DNA from: Chitinophagaceae bacterium | GTDB taxonomy: Bacteria; Bacteroidota; Bacteroidia; Chitinophagales; Chitinophagaceae | Reading direction: 5' to 3' | DNA length: 6,581 bases | Assembly (NCBI GenBank): GCA_947483345.1 | Contig: CANKNL010000172.1 | Coordinates: forward strand, 1-6,581 | Shown: positions 6,078-6,581 of the stretch, one piece after another | Numbering within the stretch: position 1 is the first letter of the stretch | Layout: every line of letters starts with the position of its first letter | The notes under the pieces: generated by a model | What the model saw: only the letters and a program-made list of their open reading frames with translations | Databases searched by the model: none | What the model was told of the DNA's origin: nothing | Position numbers and translations under genes: made by a program

Positions 6078-6581
6078 TTAAATTTTTACCGGAATAGTTA
6101 CTTTCGATTCCACCATCGCCGTACCCAAATTGCGGATTTCAAAAATAGCTTTGCCGTAATAGATCAAATGTAACCGGTCTCTTGTGCTTTTTATGCCAAA
6201 CCCGTCAACAGGAGGCAGCAATGATAATTGCCCGGTATTTTGTACAAACAATTCCAGGTCATTGTCTTTAAAAGCAGCCACCACACGTACCACGCCACCC
6301 CTGATCTGCCTGCTGATACCGTGTTTGATGGCATTCTCAACCAGCGTTTGTAACATCATCGGCGGCACCTGCTGCTGCAAACAATCGTCATCAATATCAA
6401 ATTCAATCTTTAACCTTTCTTCAAAACGCATTTGTTCCAGGGCCAGGTAATCTTTTACAATTTCCAGCTCCCTTTCCAAACTTACCGTTTCCGATTTTTC
6501 GGTCTGCATACTGCTGCGCAAAATATTGCTTAATTCAGTAATGGCCCGCCGCGCCCGCTTGGGATTTTCATCTACCAACGC
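6078..6581 (-). CDS. LytS-type sensor histidine kinase, C-terminal part
   Basis: The gene runs off the right edge: the frame is open through the last base, so its start and any sensor or membrane region lie outside. The visible 168 codons hold the end of the His_kinase (PF06580-type) dimerisation segment (RRAITELSNILRSSM, then LEREL..VKDYLALEQMRFEERL) and an HATPase_c domain. The ATP-binding N-box is LVENAIKHGI, and the glycine-rich G-box is GFGIKSTRDRLHLIYYG. The conserved FLFN motif with the phospho-accepting His must lie just upstream of the window. The LytS class is usually bound to the inner membrane and phosphorylates the adjacent LytTR regulator, which begins 47 bp downstream. The D-x-G box appears reduced to VQNTG, common in this class. 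Confidence 0.93.
   Translation of the reverse strand, partial: ALVDENPKRARRAITELSNILRSSMQTEKSETVSLERELEIVKDYLALEQMRFEERLKIEFDIDDDCLQQQVPPMMLQTLVENAIKHGISRQIRGGVVRVVAAFKDNDLELFVQNTGQLSLLPPVDGFGIKSTRDRLHLIYYGKAIFEIRNLGTAMVESKVTIPVKI

Noticed and set aside
6184..6450. 88-aa plus-strand ORF.
   Set aside because: Antisense shadow of the kinase ATP-binding domain.

Overview
The window looks like chromosome from a Bacteroidota bacterium, probably of the Chitinophagaceae/Sphingobacteriales type. The grounds are: protein families (LytS/LytTR two-component pair, M28 peptidase ending its signal region in 'SASSQ', Bacteroidota-style long-N-terminus tyrosine recombinase), near absence of Shine-Dalgarno sequences with A-rich leaders, and a good match to the Bacteroidota -33/-7 promoter (TTTG-N19-TAnnTTTG) upstream of one gene. 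No species call is possible from sequence reading alone. Every gene I accept lies on the minus strand, so transcription runs from high to low coordinates.

Right part (6581 to 3736), housekeeping-like: the C-terminal half of a LytS-type sensor histidine kinase runs off the window edge. It is followed after 47 bp by its LytTR response regulator, then a 255-bp spacer made almost wholly of imperfect 10-bp CTTCAACAAT-like repeats, then a secreted M28-family zinc peptidase.

Middle (about 3464 to 2232): a complete tyrosine recombinase with all catalytic residues and an N-terminal extension.

Left part (2231 to 1), visibly more A+T-rich accessory DNA: (i) a GNAT-like gene interrupted by a single -1 shift exactly at a G GGA AAA heptamer, overlapping by 11 bp (ii) a 59-aa ORF; (iii) a decayed second copy of a recombinase 3' end, about 74% identical to the tail of the intact recombinase and carrying a frameshift and a stop; (iv) an NAD(P)-binding SDR/NmrA-like gene with its own promoter; (v) a roughly 190-bp nested inverted repeat with AAC...GTT ends and extra unpaired bases, reminiscent of an attC-type folded recombination site.

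Taken together, the left part reads as a small mobile-gene neighbourhood: a recombinase, a relic of a second recombinase, two unrelated cargo modules and a large folded palindrome. The most testable ideas are that the palindrome family marks gene-cassette boundaries, that DNA was inserted at the 3' end of a recombinase gene, and that the GNAT-like protein is either a fresh pseudogene or is made by programmed -1 frameshifting. Nothing here proves a new system; these are leads.
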